Below are positions 52,392 to 61,792 of a DNA stretch of 64,000 nt, piece after piece (position 1 is the stretch's first letter; every line of letters starts with the position of its first letter). The notes under the pieces are model-generated. The model was given only the letters and a program-made list of their open reading frames with translations. It ran no database searches and was not told the DNA's origin. The translations under genes were made by a program, and so were the position numbers. The DNA comes from Crocinitomix sp044361315. GTDB lineage: Bacteria > Bacteroidota > Bacteroidia > Flavobacteriales_D > Crocinitomicaceae. The stretch spans positions 1 through 64,000 of the forward strand of contig JBIKJA010000012.1 of the NCBI GenBank assembly GCA_044361315.1, written 5' to 3'.

Positions 52392-53771
52392 ATGTCAAAA
52401 TCCGCGTTCACGGTCATAGGAAATCAAGAATGGTGTACATTTCCTGAATTAAAAACTCCCGCTATTAGAGCGAGAATTGACTCAGGAGCAGGCACTTCAT
52501 CAATTCATGCCTCAAACATTAAACTTTTTACACGAGATGGTGAAAATTGGGTGAAATTTGAAATTCATCCTTTGCATGAATCACCAAAGATTGTCTTGCG
52601 CAATGAAGCGAAGATAGTTGGGGTAAGAAAAGTCAAAAACACAGGTGGTACTAGTGAAAGAAGATATGTAATTAAAACACCGATTAAAATTGGGGAATTT
52701 GTTTACGATATTGAATTGACGCTGGCCAACCGTGATTCGATGGGATTTAGAATGTTGCTTGGAAGAGAAGCCATGAAAAATCGATTTGTGGTTGATCCGG
52801 GCGCTGTCAATTCGTTGGGTGATTATACTAAGCAGGAGATTCAAGAAATGTACCAAATGGTTGAAAAAAAGACGGGTGGTTTAAAAATTGGTGTCTTGGC
52901 GACCAACAGAGATTTGTACAGCAATATTCGAATAATGCAAGCGGGGGAGGAGCGCGGCCATGACATGAAATTTTTAAACGCCGAATTGTGTTACATGAAA
53001 ATGGACGCGGATGCACCTGAAATTCGGTATCGCGACGGCACAAAATTAGAAGAATTAGATGCCATTATTCCAAGATTACGTCCGTCAATGACCCATTATG
53101 GTTGTGCATTGATTCGCCAATTTGTTTCGATTGGCACATATAGTTTGAATGGATCTGATGCCATTATGCAATCACGCGATAAATTATTTTCATCACAAAT
53201 ATTTTCTAAAAACGGCATAAATACGCCGATCACAGGTTTTGCGAAGTCTCCTTTAGACACTAAAGGATTAATTCAAATGGTGAACGGCGCTCCTTTAATC
53301 GTAAAGTTGTTGGAAAGTACCCAAGGAAAAGGCGTCGTTTTAGCCGAAACGAATAAAGCAGCTGAGAGTGTAATTAACGCATTTAAAAGTCTAAAAGCAA
53401 ACATTTTAGTGCAAGAATTTATCAAAGAAGCAGGTGGTAAAGATATTCGTTGTTTTGTGGTAAATGGAAAAGTGGTGGCAGCAATTCAACGCGAAGCACA
53501 AAAAGGAGAATTTAGATCGAATATCCACATGGGAGGTATTGCCAGTGTAATTAAGATAACTGCCGAAGAACGTAAATTAGCTATAAAAGCCGCGAAAGTA
53601 TTGGATTTACCTGTTGCGGGAGTAGATATTATTCGCTCACACAAAGGTCCGATGGTACTTGAAGTGAACTCGTCCCCGGGATTGGAAGGTATTGAAGGAG
53701 CCACTGGAAAAGACATTGCAGGAATGATGATTGCGGCTGTGGAAGCTAAAGTAGGCTACGTGCCAGAATAA
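52392..53771 (+). CDS. RimB-like retropepsin domain fused to RimK-type ATP-grasp glutamate ligase
   Basis: A 459-residue fusion. The N-terminal domain (about 1-150) is of the RimB/ATP-dependent zinc protease type, with retropepsin-like RARIDSGAGTSSIHA (D30) and RMLLGREAMKNRFVVDPG. The C-terminal part (about 163-455) is RimK: IGVLATNRDLYSNIR, GSDAIMQSRDKLFSSQIF, KLLESTQGKGVVLAE, DIRCFVVNGKVVAA and PMVLEVNSSPGLEGIE. In proteobacteria RimK adds glutamates to ribosomal protein S6 and RimB removes them; here both could be in one chain. Its S6 target is inferred. Confidence 0.88.
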   Translation: MSKSAFTVIGNQEWCTFPELKTPAIRARIDSGAGTSSIHASNIKLFTRDGENWVKFEIHPLHESPKIVLRNEAKIVGVRKVKNTGGTSERRYVIKTPIKIGEFVYDIELTLANRDSMGFRMLLGREAMKNRFVVDPGAVNSLGDYTKQEIQEMYQMVEKKTGGLKIGVLATNRDLYSNIRIMQAGEERGHDMKFLNAELCYMKMDADAPEIRYRDGTKLEELDAIIPRLRPSMTHYGCALIRQFVSIGTYSLNGSDAIMQSRDKLFSSQIFSKNGINTPITGFAKSPLDTKGLIQMVNGAPLIVKLLESTQGKGVVLAETNKAAESVINAFKSLKANILVQEFIKEAGGKDIRCFVVNGKVVAAIQREAQKGEFRSNIHMGGIASVIKITAEERKLAIKAAKVLDLPVAGVDIIRSHKGPMVLEVNSSPGLEGIEGATGKDIAGMMIAAVEAKVGYVPE

Positions 53772-53775
53772 TTAA

Positions 53776-54360
53776 AAGGTCGCGGTTCAAAACACCTCTA
53801 TATTATCGTTAAGTCTGACTGTTGGACTTTTTTTACAGGTTCAAAAAGCGCATTCTCAAATCGAAAAATGTGAATCCTATCAGGTGAATTGATTATTCAT
53901 AGACACGTTGAGTTCATTGACGATGGTTTCTTGTAACTTGTCTGAACTCCCAAAGGATTTAATTCAGTTTGTCTCACTTAAATATGTAGATGCGAGTGAT
54001 AATGAAATAAGGTATGCCACGTTTGAATTTTTACCTGATTTAATTGGACTTGATTTAAGCTACAACAAATTAGTAAGTTTCCATAAGTCCATTGATAAAA
54101 TGAAATCTTTGCAGTTTTTATACCTCGATCACAATGAATTGAGAAAAATACCGGAGACGATAGAGGCGATAAATCAATTAAAAGTGTTAAACCTAAGCAA
54201 TAACTATTAACCTCAACTTTGGAATTTTCCTTCTTTAAATTATTTATATTTATCTAGAAATCAATTAAAAAAACTTCCTGAATCGATTGGAAAGGTGAAA
54301 AACATTAAGTACCTATCGATTTCCAAAAAACTCTTTTCGATTGAAGCACAAAAAAAATAA
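53776..54360 (+). pseudogene. Secreted leucine-rich-repeat protein, several lesions
   Basis: From about 53800 a frame without a start codon reads like a signal peptide (LSLSLTVGLFLQVQKAHSQ) and stops. A second frame (TTG 53908) then reads LRRs (LKYVDASDNEIRYATFEFLP, LIGLDLSYNKLVSF, LQFLYLDHNELRKIPETIE). A TAA at 54208-54210 breaks the next repeat, after which the same frame goes on with LNYLYLSRNQLKKLPESIG to a final stop at 54358-54360. The broken repeat is about four residues short. At least three lesions make this a pseudogene of an LRR protein. Confidence 0.75.
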
Positions 54361-54389
54361 AGAATTGATTCCAGAAAACTGTCAACTAA

Positions 54390-54818
54390 TTACGCTTTAG
54401 ACTTCATCCTTTTCACAACAATTTCATTTCCTAAACTCTGAGTTTTCCATTCGTTTGGAGAAAAAACTTTCGGTAAATAACGTAAATACAATAATGTTCG
54501 CTGTGAAATACTGTCAGGCATTCCATTCTCTCTTAAAATTCCATTGAACTCAAAAATTTCGGTGTGCGGATGTTCGTTTAAAAACAATTTGATAATTTCG
54601 GCAATTGTGGTCATTACTCGGAATACATCTCCTTTATTCGTGACGACATATTCCTCGCCTTCGTATTCATCGTTTAGAACGCCGAACACGACAATAACAT
54701 GAAGGATATTATCCTTTTTACGTCCAAATCTTACCTCATACTCAACGTCAAATTTGGTGGTAAATTTATACACATCTCCACTAGGAATATCGGGCGCTAT
54801 GATTGGATAAGGTGTCAT
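54390..54818 (-). CDS. Hypothetical protein in the WD40-caspase operon
   Basis: A 142-residue soluble protein with no signal peptide. It is rich in beta strands at the start (VYKFTTKFDVEYEVRFGRK) and has ILHVIVVFGVLNDEYEGEEY, GDVFRVMTTIAEIIKLFLNE and a C-terminal YLRYLPKVF. I do not recognise the family. It begins directly after the stop of the WD40-caspase gene with no spacer, so the two are probably translated together. A companion function is possible but unsupported. Confidence 0.65.
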   Translation of the reverse strand: MTPYPIIAPDIPSGDVYKFTTKFDVEYEVRFGRKKDNILHVIVVFGVLNDEYEGEEYVVTNKGDVFRVMTTIAEIIKLFLNEHPHTEIFEFNGILRENGMPDSISQRTLLYLRYLPKVFSPNEWKTQSLGNEIVVKRMKSKA

Positions 54819-57800
54819 TTAATTACCAAAGATAACATAATCTCTGCTAATATTCTCCTCCCTTGCCGAAGGAATTTGTTTCCCATTTGACATTTCACTA
54901 ACATTTGTATTAACATATGCACGAATATAGGATAAGGTAACATCTGATTGATCAAGTTTACTTAACCCTTGTAAGAAAACATAGGTGAAAAGTCCATTTT
55001 TCCATTGATCACTTTCAATTGCATATTCGCCTCCACCCGCACTCGAAATCACCGTAGCACCCGATCCTTTAATTACCGAAGAAAACTCATACGAAGTCAA
55101 TTTTGAAACATTTTCGGCACCAAGCCCTTCCTTTTCTCGCACTCCAACTCCTGCCCCCCTAAATTTTACATCTCCCTCTCCATTTAACGCATTAGTGTCT
55201 TCCTCTATCTCCTCTTTGTCTAACTCACCGGAATGACAAGTATCCATCACCAATAATTTTTGATAGGCTCGAATCCCATTTAAAATACTTGTAATTCTAC
55301 TGTAAGATAGTCCTCTTAACTCCGGCGAATCAAAATCCATGTCATGTGTTCCAAAAAAATAATCATAATCCACATTTAACACTCCATGTCCTGCAATAAA
55401 TAGAATTGCCATATCTTCGTGGGTGCAATTTTTGAAAAACTCACTTAATGAATTGATGTTTTCGAGGGTTACCTGTTCATTGGTAAGTAACTTTGAATGA
55501 ATGGTATTATACCTATTTTTAGATTCGCCAAATTTGGCTAAAATATCAGTCGCATCCTTTGCTGCATATTTGAGGTTAAATCGCGCATCTTTATAAGACG
55601 AAACCCCAACCGTAGCGATGTACAAATCATGCTTTATCTCATCACTATTTCGGACTATTTCAATTGTTTCGTATAATGATTCGGTGCCATTCACGTTCAT
55701 ACAGGTAATCAAAATCTTGTTTTTATCGCGAATCAAGGGAACGTTAATTTCTGTGCGATAAGACTTTACATAAGGTGGAATTGTCATCCCGTTTTCGCCA
55801 TAAATTGGCACATTGTTCACATAAACATCAATTCGTTTGAGGGCATAATTGTCATCCCATGCTTTGATCCAAAATTTTTGTTCCCCATTGGTGGTGACGA
55901 TGTCATAAGGCGTTTCATTTACCAAATTCGGGATTTTATAATCTATTTTTAATTGCCCTTCATCTAAATTTAATTTTTTCACCCGCTTTTGATAGAGGTA
56001 GTAGTAAGCCCGAATTAACTCCTCAGAACTCTTTCCAATTCGCCTAGCAACGATGTCAGGTCGATTTAATTGCAAATCAAATTGCTCAAAAGGCACCAAT
56101 TTATCCGCAATTCTAAACGCAATTCCACTAAGCGCATTACGAGAGGAAATATAATAACTATCGGGTGTATAAATCATAAACTCCTTACTTCCTATCGCTA
56201 AGTAAGAAACAACCAATTCGCAGGTTGAATAATCTGAATAATTGACGATGCCATCAGTTGAAGCAGAATAAAAGCGATACGTATTCGGATCACAAATAAC
56301 TTTAATAACCTCTCCCTTATGACTGCTAAATTTACATTTTAATTTACCTGTTTCTGTGTCCCAAGCAATGAGTGAATTATCTGAAGTGGCCACCTCCGAA
56401 TTTCCAGCGCCGGAGACTAAAAATTTTCCATCACTTGAATAATCAACTGTATTTACAATATTAACATGTCCAATTAATTGATGTTCAGTTTGCCAAGTGG
56501 TGGTATTTCTTAAAAATATAGTTTTGTCCCAAGCTGCTGTGGCTAATTGATTTCCAGAAGGGCTGAATTTGACATCGTGTATAGAAATGGTTTGATCTTC
56601 AAATCGTTTGATTTCCTTTTTCGTATTCAAATCCCAAATTCTGGTGGTTTGATCCAAGGATCCAGTAGCAAGCCAAGGTTTTGTTGGATGAAAATCCAAA
56701 CCTAAAATTCCACCTGTGTGTCCGTCAAACTCCATGATTTTTTTTGCCGTTGATAAATCCCAAATTTTAACTTTATTTAAATACCCCGCTCCCGCTAATT
56801 TTGTTCCATCTTTAGATACCGCCAACGATTGAATTAATTCGTAATCTGTGTCAAATCTCTTTATTTGTTGGCCTGTTTCCACATCAAACATTCCTAGTTC
56901 AACTTGGTAAGTCATGGCAATTATTGATTTTCCATCTGGCGTAAACTGACAAGGAAAAAATGCTTGAATACTATCCGTTACTCGATTCAATTCTAAGTCC
57001 CAAATTTTTAATTGTAATTTGTCCGTGGCTACCGCTAGATATCGCCCTGTAGGATCATAGGCCATGTTATAAATTCGACTCACCCTTGATTTTAATTGGC
57101 GGAAAACAGACTTTTTTTTGTAGTCGTAGAGCGTGATTACATTATGATTGCCAATCACCACAATATGCCCTAGAGGGTGAGAAGTTAGGCATTGGGCCCG
57201 CATATCCGAAATATCAGCCATTCCGCCATTGCTGGTGTTAATGACTTTCCGTTCGATGATTTTTTTTGTCCCATAATCAAAAAGAACCACCTCTCCTGAA
57301 TGTAATGTAAAATAAAGTACAGTTTGTTTTCGGTCAAAAGATAGACTTAAAATTTTGGTGTCAAGCGATTTAGATTCGTATTCAAAATTGCCCGTTTCGG
57401 TATTTAAGATTCTTATCACATCATCGTTAAAACCATACGCAACAAATTTTCCATCCATGCTCAAATCTGAATTACTAAATGGAGAGTTGAATTCTTTAAA
57501 TAATTGTTTGGTATAAACTAACGATCTAGTTTCCAAATTAATTTTGAAAAGTCTCCCTAAATGATCCAACGAATAAGCCATTTTTTTAATTGGATCAACC
57601 ACCAAGTTCATCGAATATGTATCGTAAATCACCTGTTTGGTTTGGTTAAAAACGTCTAATTCAGCAATTCTTGAATCTTTATCCACAAAATAAATCAATT
57701 TTCCGTCGGTAGAAAAAGCCATCCCACGACCAGAACTGGCGGCGCCTTTATAGATTACTTTGTTCGTATAGACATCCCATACAAGTAATTCACCCGAAGA

Positions 57801-58082
57801 TGTCGTACTGGCAATATGTTGATTATCTGGAGAAAAAGCAATTTCTTCAGGACGCCCATCCATACCAGAGATACTCGTAAATTCCATTCCTAACGAAATA
57901 TCCCAAATTTTAAGTTGTTTATCGTTCGATCCACTGGCAAGAAAACGTGCATTCGGAGACACCGCCAAGGCTTCTATTTGTTCATTGTGCCCAACTGTGA
58001 GCATGATTTGGGGTTTAGCCTGAGCAAAACCACCAATCGAAAAAAGGATACCAAGCGATATGAAAAGGAAAAATTTGAGCAT
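54819..58082 (-). CDS. WD40-repeat protein with C-terminal caspase-like peptidase domain
   Basis: A 1087-residue exported protein. A signal peptide (FLFISLGILFSIGGFAQ) is followed by roughly a dozen WD40 repeats in two propellers (about 25-620: FLASGSNDKQLKIWD, WLATGSLDQTTRIWD, GKFLVSGAGN), a linker of about 190 residues, and a C14 caspase/metacaspase domain (about 819-1087) with catalytic His899 in FIAGHGV and Cys949 in MDTCHSGE. The catalytic dyad is intact, so it should be active, with WD40 propellers as regulator or docking part. Location is periplasm or surface. It lies 5 bases after the M42 gene. Confidence 0.9.
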   Translation of the reverse strand: MLKFFLFISLGILFSIGGFAQAKPQIMLTVGHNEQIEALAVSPNARFLASGSNDKQLKIWDISLGMEFTSISGMDGRPEEIAFSPDNQHIASTTSSGELLVWDVYTNKVIYKGAASSGRGMAFSTDGKLIYFVDKDSRIAELDVFNQTKQVIYDTYSMNLVVDPIKKMAYSLDHLGRLFKINLETRSLVYTKQLFKEFNSPFSNSDLSMDGKFVAYGFNDDVIRILNTETGNFEYESKSLDTKILSLSFDRKQTVLYFTLHSGEVVLFDYGTKKIIERKVINTSNGGMADISDMRAQCLTSHPLGHIVVIGNHNVITLYDYKKKSVFRQLKSRVSRIYNMAYDPTGRYLAVATDKLQLKIWDLELNRVTDSIQAFFPCQFTPDGKSIIAMTYQVELGMFDVETGQQIKRFDTDYELIQSLAVSKDGTKLAGAGYLNKVKIWDLSTAKKIMEFDGHTGGILGLDFHPTKPWLATGSLDQTTRIWDLNTKKEIKRFEDQTISIHDVKFSPSGNQLATAAWDKTIFLRNTTTWQTEHQLIGHVNIVNTVDYSSDGKFLVSGAGNSEVATSDNSLIAWDTETGKLKCKFSSHKGEVIKVICDPNTYRFYSASTDGIVNYSDYSTCELVVSYLAIGSKEFMIYTPDSYYISSRNALSGIAFRIADKLVPFEQFDLQLNRPDIVARRIGKSSEELIRAYYYLYQKRVKKLNLDEGQLKIDYKIPNLVNETPYDIVTTNGEQKFWIKAWDDNYALKRIDVYVNNVPIYGENGMTIPPYVKSYRTEINVPLIRDKNKILITCMNVNGTESLYETIEIVRNSDEIKHDLYIATVGVSSYKDARFNLKYAAKDATDILAKFGESKNRYNTIHSKLLTNEQVTLENINSLSEFFKNCTHEDMAILFIAGHGVLNVDYDYFFGTHDMDFDSPELRGLSYSRITSILNGIRAYQKLLVMDTCHSGELDKEEIEEDTNALNGEGDVKFRGAGVGVREKEGLGAENVSKLTSYEFSSVIKGSGATVISSAGGGEYAIESDQWKNGLFTYVFLQGLSKLDQSDVTLSYIRAYVNTNVSEMSNGKQIPSAREENISRDYVIFGN

Positions 58083-58087
58083 TTTAT

Positions 58088-59176
58088 TTAACTAAAATAA
58101 CGGAAATCCTGTTCATTCTTTACGGCTAAAACTGCTTCATAAATTAACCGAATTCCATTTTCAACATCTTCTTTGTGCGCCATTTCAACTGTCGTATGCA
58201 TATAGCGTAAAGGTGTCGAAATCAACACCGAAGGAACGCCCGAATTTGAATAAGCAAATGCGTCGGTATCAGTTCCTGTAGCTCTTGAAACAGCAGCTCG
58301 TTGGAACGGAATTTTATTTTTTTCAGCCACGTCAATTACCAATTTCAATAAATTGTTTTGAACTGCAGGGCCATAGGTTAGAACTGGACCTAAGCCACTT
58401 TTTAAATCTCCTTGCTCTACTTTATTGATCATTGGCGTCGAAGTATCGTGACATACATCCGTAACAATTGCTACGTTGGGTTGAATACTTTGAGCAACCA
58501 TTTCAGCGCCCCGAAGGCCAACTTCTTCTTGCACTGCGTTGACAATATACAATCCAAATGGCAGTTTGTTTTTATTTTCTTTAATTAAACGAGCTACTTC
58601 GGCAATCATAAATCCACCTATTCGATTATCTAACGCTCTTCCAACCAAGCGATTATTATTTAAAACGATAAATTCATCCTCATAAGTAATCACACAGCCT
58701 ACATGTACACCCATTTTTTCGACTTCTTCTTTCGAATCGCACCCACAATCAAGAAAGATATTCTTTAAGGTAGGGGTTTCTTCTTTTGAGTCACGAGTAT
58801 GAATTGCTGGCCATCCAAAAACTGCCTTCACAATTCCTTTATCCGTGTGAATATTCACCCGCTTTGATGGCGCAATTTGATGATCAGATCCGCCATTTCG
58901 ACGCACATAAATGAACCCTTCTTTAGTAATGTAGTGAACAAACCAAGAAATTTCATCTGCATGGGCCTCAATCACTACTTTATACTTCGCTTTTGGATTG
59001 ATAATTCCAACCACCGTGCCATAATTATCAACACGATAATCATCAATATATGGTTTTAAGTAATCCAGCCAAATTTTCTGACCTTCTTGTTCAAATCCAG
59101 TTGGCGAAGCATTGTTTAAATACTTCTCCATAAAAAGCATTGATTTTTTTGTAATGATTTCTTTGTTCTTAGCCAT
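58088..59176 (-). CDS. M42-family metallo-aminopeptidase
   Basis: A 362-residue cytoplasmic peptidase of the M42 (glutamyl aminopeptidase/PepA-like) family. Metal and catalytic residues are VIEAHADEISWFV (His, Asp), RALDNRIGGFM, VQEEVGLRGAE (catalytic Glu pair), TDVCHDTS and the last histidine in LRYMHTTVEMAH. The family forms large tetrahedral complexes that degrade oligopeptides. It is the first gene of M42 - WD40-caspase - hypothetical (5-base and 0-base gaps). Confidence 0.93.
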   Translation of the reverse strand: MAKNKEIITKKSMLFMEKYLNNASPTGFEQEGQKIWLDYLKPYIDDYRVDNYGTVVGIINPKAKYKVVIEAHADEISWFVHYITKEGFIYVRRNGGSDHQIAPSKRVNIHTDKGIVKAVFGWPAIHTRDSKEETPTLKNIFLDCGCDSKEEVEKMGVHVGCVITYEDEFIVLNNNRLVGRALDNRIGGFMIAEVARLIKENKNKLPFGLYIVNAVQEEVGLRGAEMVAQSIQPNVAIVTDVCHDTSTPMINKVEQGDLKSGLGPVLTYGPAVQNNLLKLVIDVAEKNKIPFQRAAVSRATGTDTDAFAYSNSGVPSVLISTPLRYMHTTVEMAHKEDVENGIRLIYEAVLAVKNEQDFRYFS

Positions 59177-59339
59177 CGCTTTAAATTAATTTTTTTGTTT
59201 GAAATTATCCTTGCATAAATGTCTGTTTATTTTCAATAAAATCAAAGTTTATACTCAAGAAAGTATCAACCTTTTTCAATTTAATAGATTTTATTAGATT
59301 TAGCTAATTAAACTCGATTCGCTTTTTGAAATATTTCAA

Positions 59340-59562
59340 AGCTTCCGATTGGTGAGAATTGTGATGACCAAGAAAAAATCTCATATTCAAGCTTTTAAAG
59401 CTTGTTTCAAAAGGAATTGACACAGACCGAATAAAAACAACTGGACATGGTGCGTCACTTCCATAAGTGTCTGTTGAAAATTTTAAAAAATTAAAATCGA
59501 AAGACGAAAAAGAAAAACCCCATCAAAAAAATCGAAGAACCGCAGTTACTATTTTATCTTGA
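59340..59562 (+). pseudogene. Decayed OmpA-family C-terminal domain
   Basis: Plus-strand frames give OmpA pieces in the right order: KSHIQAFKACF, then after a frameshift KGIDTDRIKTTGHGASLP, a TAA (59464-59466), and VSVENFKKLK, KPHQKNRRTAVTIL, stop at 59560-59562. GHGASLP and HQKNRRTAVTIL are characteristic of the end of OmpA/Pal peptidoglycan-binding domains. There are at least two lesions, and upstream sequence is too decayed to read. Confidence 0.65.
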
Positions 59563-59619
59563 TCATTCATCAATTTCTATTCGTTCTATAAAAACCGCTA
59601 ATCCGTCTTCGTATTTTGT

Positions 59620-59627
59620 TAACTTTG
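59620..59627 (+). promoter_or_regulatory. -7 element of the GH3 gene
   Basis: TAACTTTG matches the consensus and is 29 bases before the ATG at 59657. No clear -33 TTG. Confidence 0.45.
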
Positions 59628-59656
59628 GTAAGACTTTTGAATTAAAATCTTCAACT

Positions 59657-60730
59657 ATGAAACATTTTGCGCTGTTGATCACTTTATTTTGCTGCTTGCC
59701 CAGTTTCGGACAAAAATATTCCTTGGCCGATTTTTTTATTTATGACGCCGATTTGGAACAAAAAATAGATGAAATATTCGATGATTTAAACGACACCAGC
59801 CGTGTTGGACAGATGATTATTCCTGCAGCAGGAAAATCGGGCAAACCTGATGAGCATATCAATTACTTGATTCAAAAAAAATACATCGGTGGGATGATTT
59901 TACTGAATGGTACGAAAGAGGGGTTTATTGAAATGGTAAAACGATTTAACGCATCAAATCCTGGACTCCCATTTATTTATTCGGCAGATGCTGAACCTAC
60001 CTTGATTGGATACAAAATAAAAAATTGTACACCTGTTAAAAAGGCCAATGAAATGATCAGTCGGGATGAAGTTCGATTTTTTGCTTCGAGTATTTGTAAG
60101 GATTTAAAAGAAATCGGAATTCAGTACAATTATGCTCCTGTGGTTGATATGTCGCCGAACGAAGCGATTTCGAATCGAGCATTCGGGAACAATGCAGATA
60201 CAGCTCAAATCTGGTCTCGAATTTTCATTGAAGAAACACAAAAAAATGGATTGGTAGCCACAGCTAAGCATTTTCCTGGACATGGTTATGTGATTGGCGA
60301 TACCCATAAAAATCTTGTGTATATCGACGGTGAAATGAAGGAATTAAATAACTATTCACCGCTAATTAAAGCAGGTGTTTTGTCAATAATGATTGGACAC
60401 ATTGCGGTTAAAAATAATCCGACCTATAATACCAATAATTTACCTTCTTCGGTTTCAAAGAATATTGTGACTGATTTATTAAAAAATGAGATGAATTTCA
60501 AAGGATTGGTGGTTACAGATGCTATGAATATGGGCGGAGTTGCCTCCATTCCTGATTGCGAATTAAAAGCGGCAAAAGCAGGTTGTGATTTAATTTTAAT
60601 GCCTGTAAACGAAGAAAAAGCAATTTTCGACATTCTAACTTCAATGAGTACCGAACCAATTTTTAAGAAACAAATTTATGCTTCAGTTCGCAAAATTATT
60701 CGTTTAAAAATTTGTTTGGGGCTGATTTAA
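59657..60730 (+). CDS. Glycoside hydrolase family 3 N-terminal-domain protein (NagZ-like)
   Basis: A 357-residue enzyme with a signal peptide (FALLITLFCCLPSFGQ). The GH3 TIM barrel has the substrate/acid loop TAKHFPGHGYVIGDTHKN, matching NagZ KHFPGHG..DTH, and the nucleophile aspartate in LVVTDAMNMGGVAS. NagZ releases beta-N-acetylglucosamine from muropeptides or chitin pieces. There is no second GH3 domain, so it is compact, exported and probably acts in the periplasm on peptidoglycan. The substrate is inferred from motif. Confidence 0.87.
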   Translation: MKHFALLITLFCCLPSFGQKYSLADFFIYDADLEQKIDEIFDDLNDTSRVGQMIIPAAGKSGKPDEHINYLIQKKYIGGMILLNGTKEGFIEMVKRFNASNPGLPFIYSADAEPTLIGYKIKNCTPVKKANEMISRDEVRFFASSICKDLKEIGIQYNYAPVVDMSPNEAISNRAFGNNADTAQIWSRIFIEETQKNGLVATAKHFPGHGYVIGDTHKNLVYIDGEMKELNNYSPLIKAGVLSIMIGHIAVKNNPTYNTNNLPSSVSKNIVTDLLKNEMNFKGLVVTDAMNMGGVASIPDCELKAAKAGCDLILMPVNEEKAIFDILTSMSTEPIFKKQIYASVRKIIRLKICLGLI

Positions 60731-60791
60731 TTGAATTGTTTGTAGCTCCTTGAGTGTCTTTCAAAAGACGAACTTGAAAATCTTTAGTACC

Positions 60792-61730
60792 TTATTCAAT
60801 AGAAATTCCTCGTTCAAGAATAGCAATTCTTTTTTCAATTGGAGGATGTGTTGCAAATAATCCACCTATAAATGAGAAAAATCCAGCTTTAGGTTTATTT
60901 TCGATGAACATTTGTTTCATGTCATCACTCTTTATATTTTCAACTTCACTTTGTCCTGAAATTTTGCGAAGTGCTGAGGCCAAAGCACCAGCATTCTTGG
61001 TCATTTCCACAGCACCTGCATCAGCCAAATATTCTCTTTTTCGCGAAAGGGCAAATTTAAAGAGCAAAGACAAGCCATAGACCACTGCTGCAATTAACAA
61101 TGCAACAATTATTAATTTTCCATCGGTTTTTTTGTTATTTCTATTCCCCGCACCATATAATAATGATCGAAATAGCACCGAAACAATGAAGGAAAAAATT
61201 CCTACGAAAATGATAGATATTATCAACAACCGCACATCTTTATTTCGAATATGCGCCAATTCATGTGCCATCACGCCTTCCAATTCTTCATCATCGAGCG
61301 TATCAATTATCCCTCGTGTCAACGTCACTGCATACGACTTTTCATCGATTCCACTTGCAAAAGCATTTAAAGCATTTGTTTCAATGACAAATAACTTGGG
61401 CATTTTCATCCCTTTAGAAATACATAAGTTTTCTAAAAGGTTATAAATCCTCATATTATCCTTACGATCAAGTGAATGCGCTCCTGTCGAAAGCCGAATC
61501 ATCGTCGAATTAGCGAAATAAGCAATCAAAAACCAGATGAGTACACCTGCCAACACAAATGGAATTGCATACAGAAAATCCTTATTCGCTTGTTCTAAAT
61601 TGGACAGCCCAATCGTAAAATAAAAAAAGGCGTAGACCCCAACTAAAATTAATCCTGGAAAGGCACATAACAATAGAAAGGATCTAATATTGTTCCTCCG
61701 AATTTGTTTATTGAGACCGATAAAGCGCAT
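60792..61730 (-). CDS. htpX: M48-family metalloprotease (HtpX-like)
   Basis: A 312-residue membrane protease. The zinc motif is MAHELAHIRN (HExxH), with the third ligand region FALSRKREYLADAGAVEM. Two N-terminal membrane helices (SFLLLCAFPGLILVGVYAFF, IPFVLAGVLIWFLIAYF) and two more central helices (IISIIFVGIFSFIVSVLF and LIIVALLIAAVVYGLSLLF) are visible. HtpX degrades misfolded inner-membrane proteins. LemA lies upstream with a 62-base gap, and the LemA-M48 pairing is common in bacteria. Confidence 0.9.
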   Translation of the reverse strand: MRFIGLNKQIRRNNIRSFLLLCAFPGLILVGVYAFFYFTIGLSNLEQANKDFLYAIPFVLAGVLIWFLIAYFANSTMIRLSTGAHSLDRKDNMRIYNLLENLCISKGMKMPKLFVIETNALNAFASGIDEKSYAVTLTRGIIDTLDDEELEGVMAHELAHIRNKDVRLLIISIIFVGIFSFIVSVLFRSLLYGAGNRNNKKTDGKLIIVALLIAAVVYGLSLLFKFALSRKREYLADAGAVEMTKNAGALASALRKISGQSEVENIKSDDMKQMFIENKPKAGFFSFIGGLFATHPPIEKRIAILERGISIE

Positions 61731-61792
61731 ACGAAAAATTTAAAACAACAAAACCAATTGATCGTTTAACCAATTGGTTTTGATTTTTATGA

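Larger units (their letters stand above)
59177..59656. other. Intergenic region with an OmpA relic and the GH3 promoter
   Basis: 480 bases between divergent genes. 59177-59330 is AT-rich with nothing recognisable beyond presumed M42 promoter sequence. 59340-59562 is a decayed OmpA domain on the plus strand. 59563-59656 holds the promoter of the glycosidase. Confidence 0.6.
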
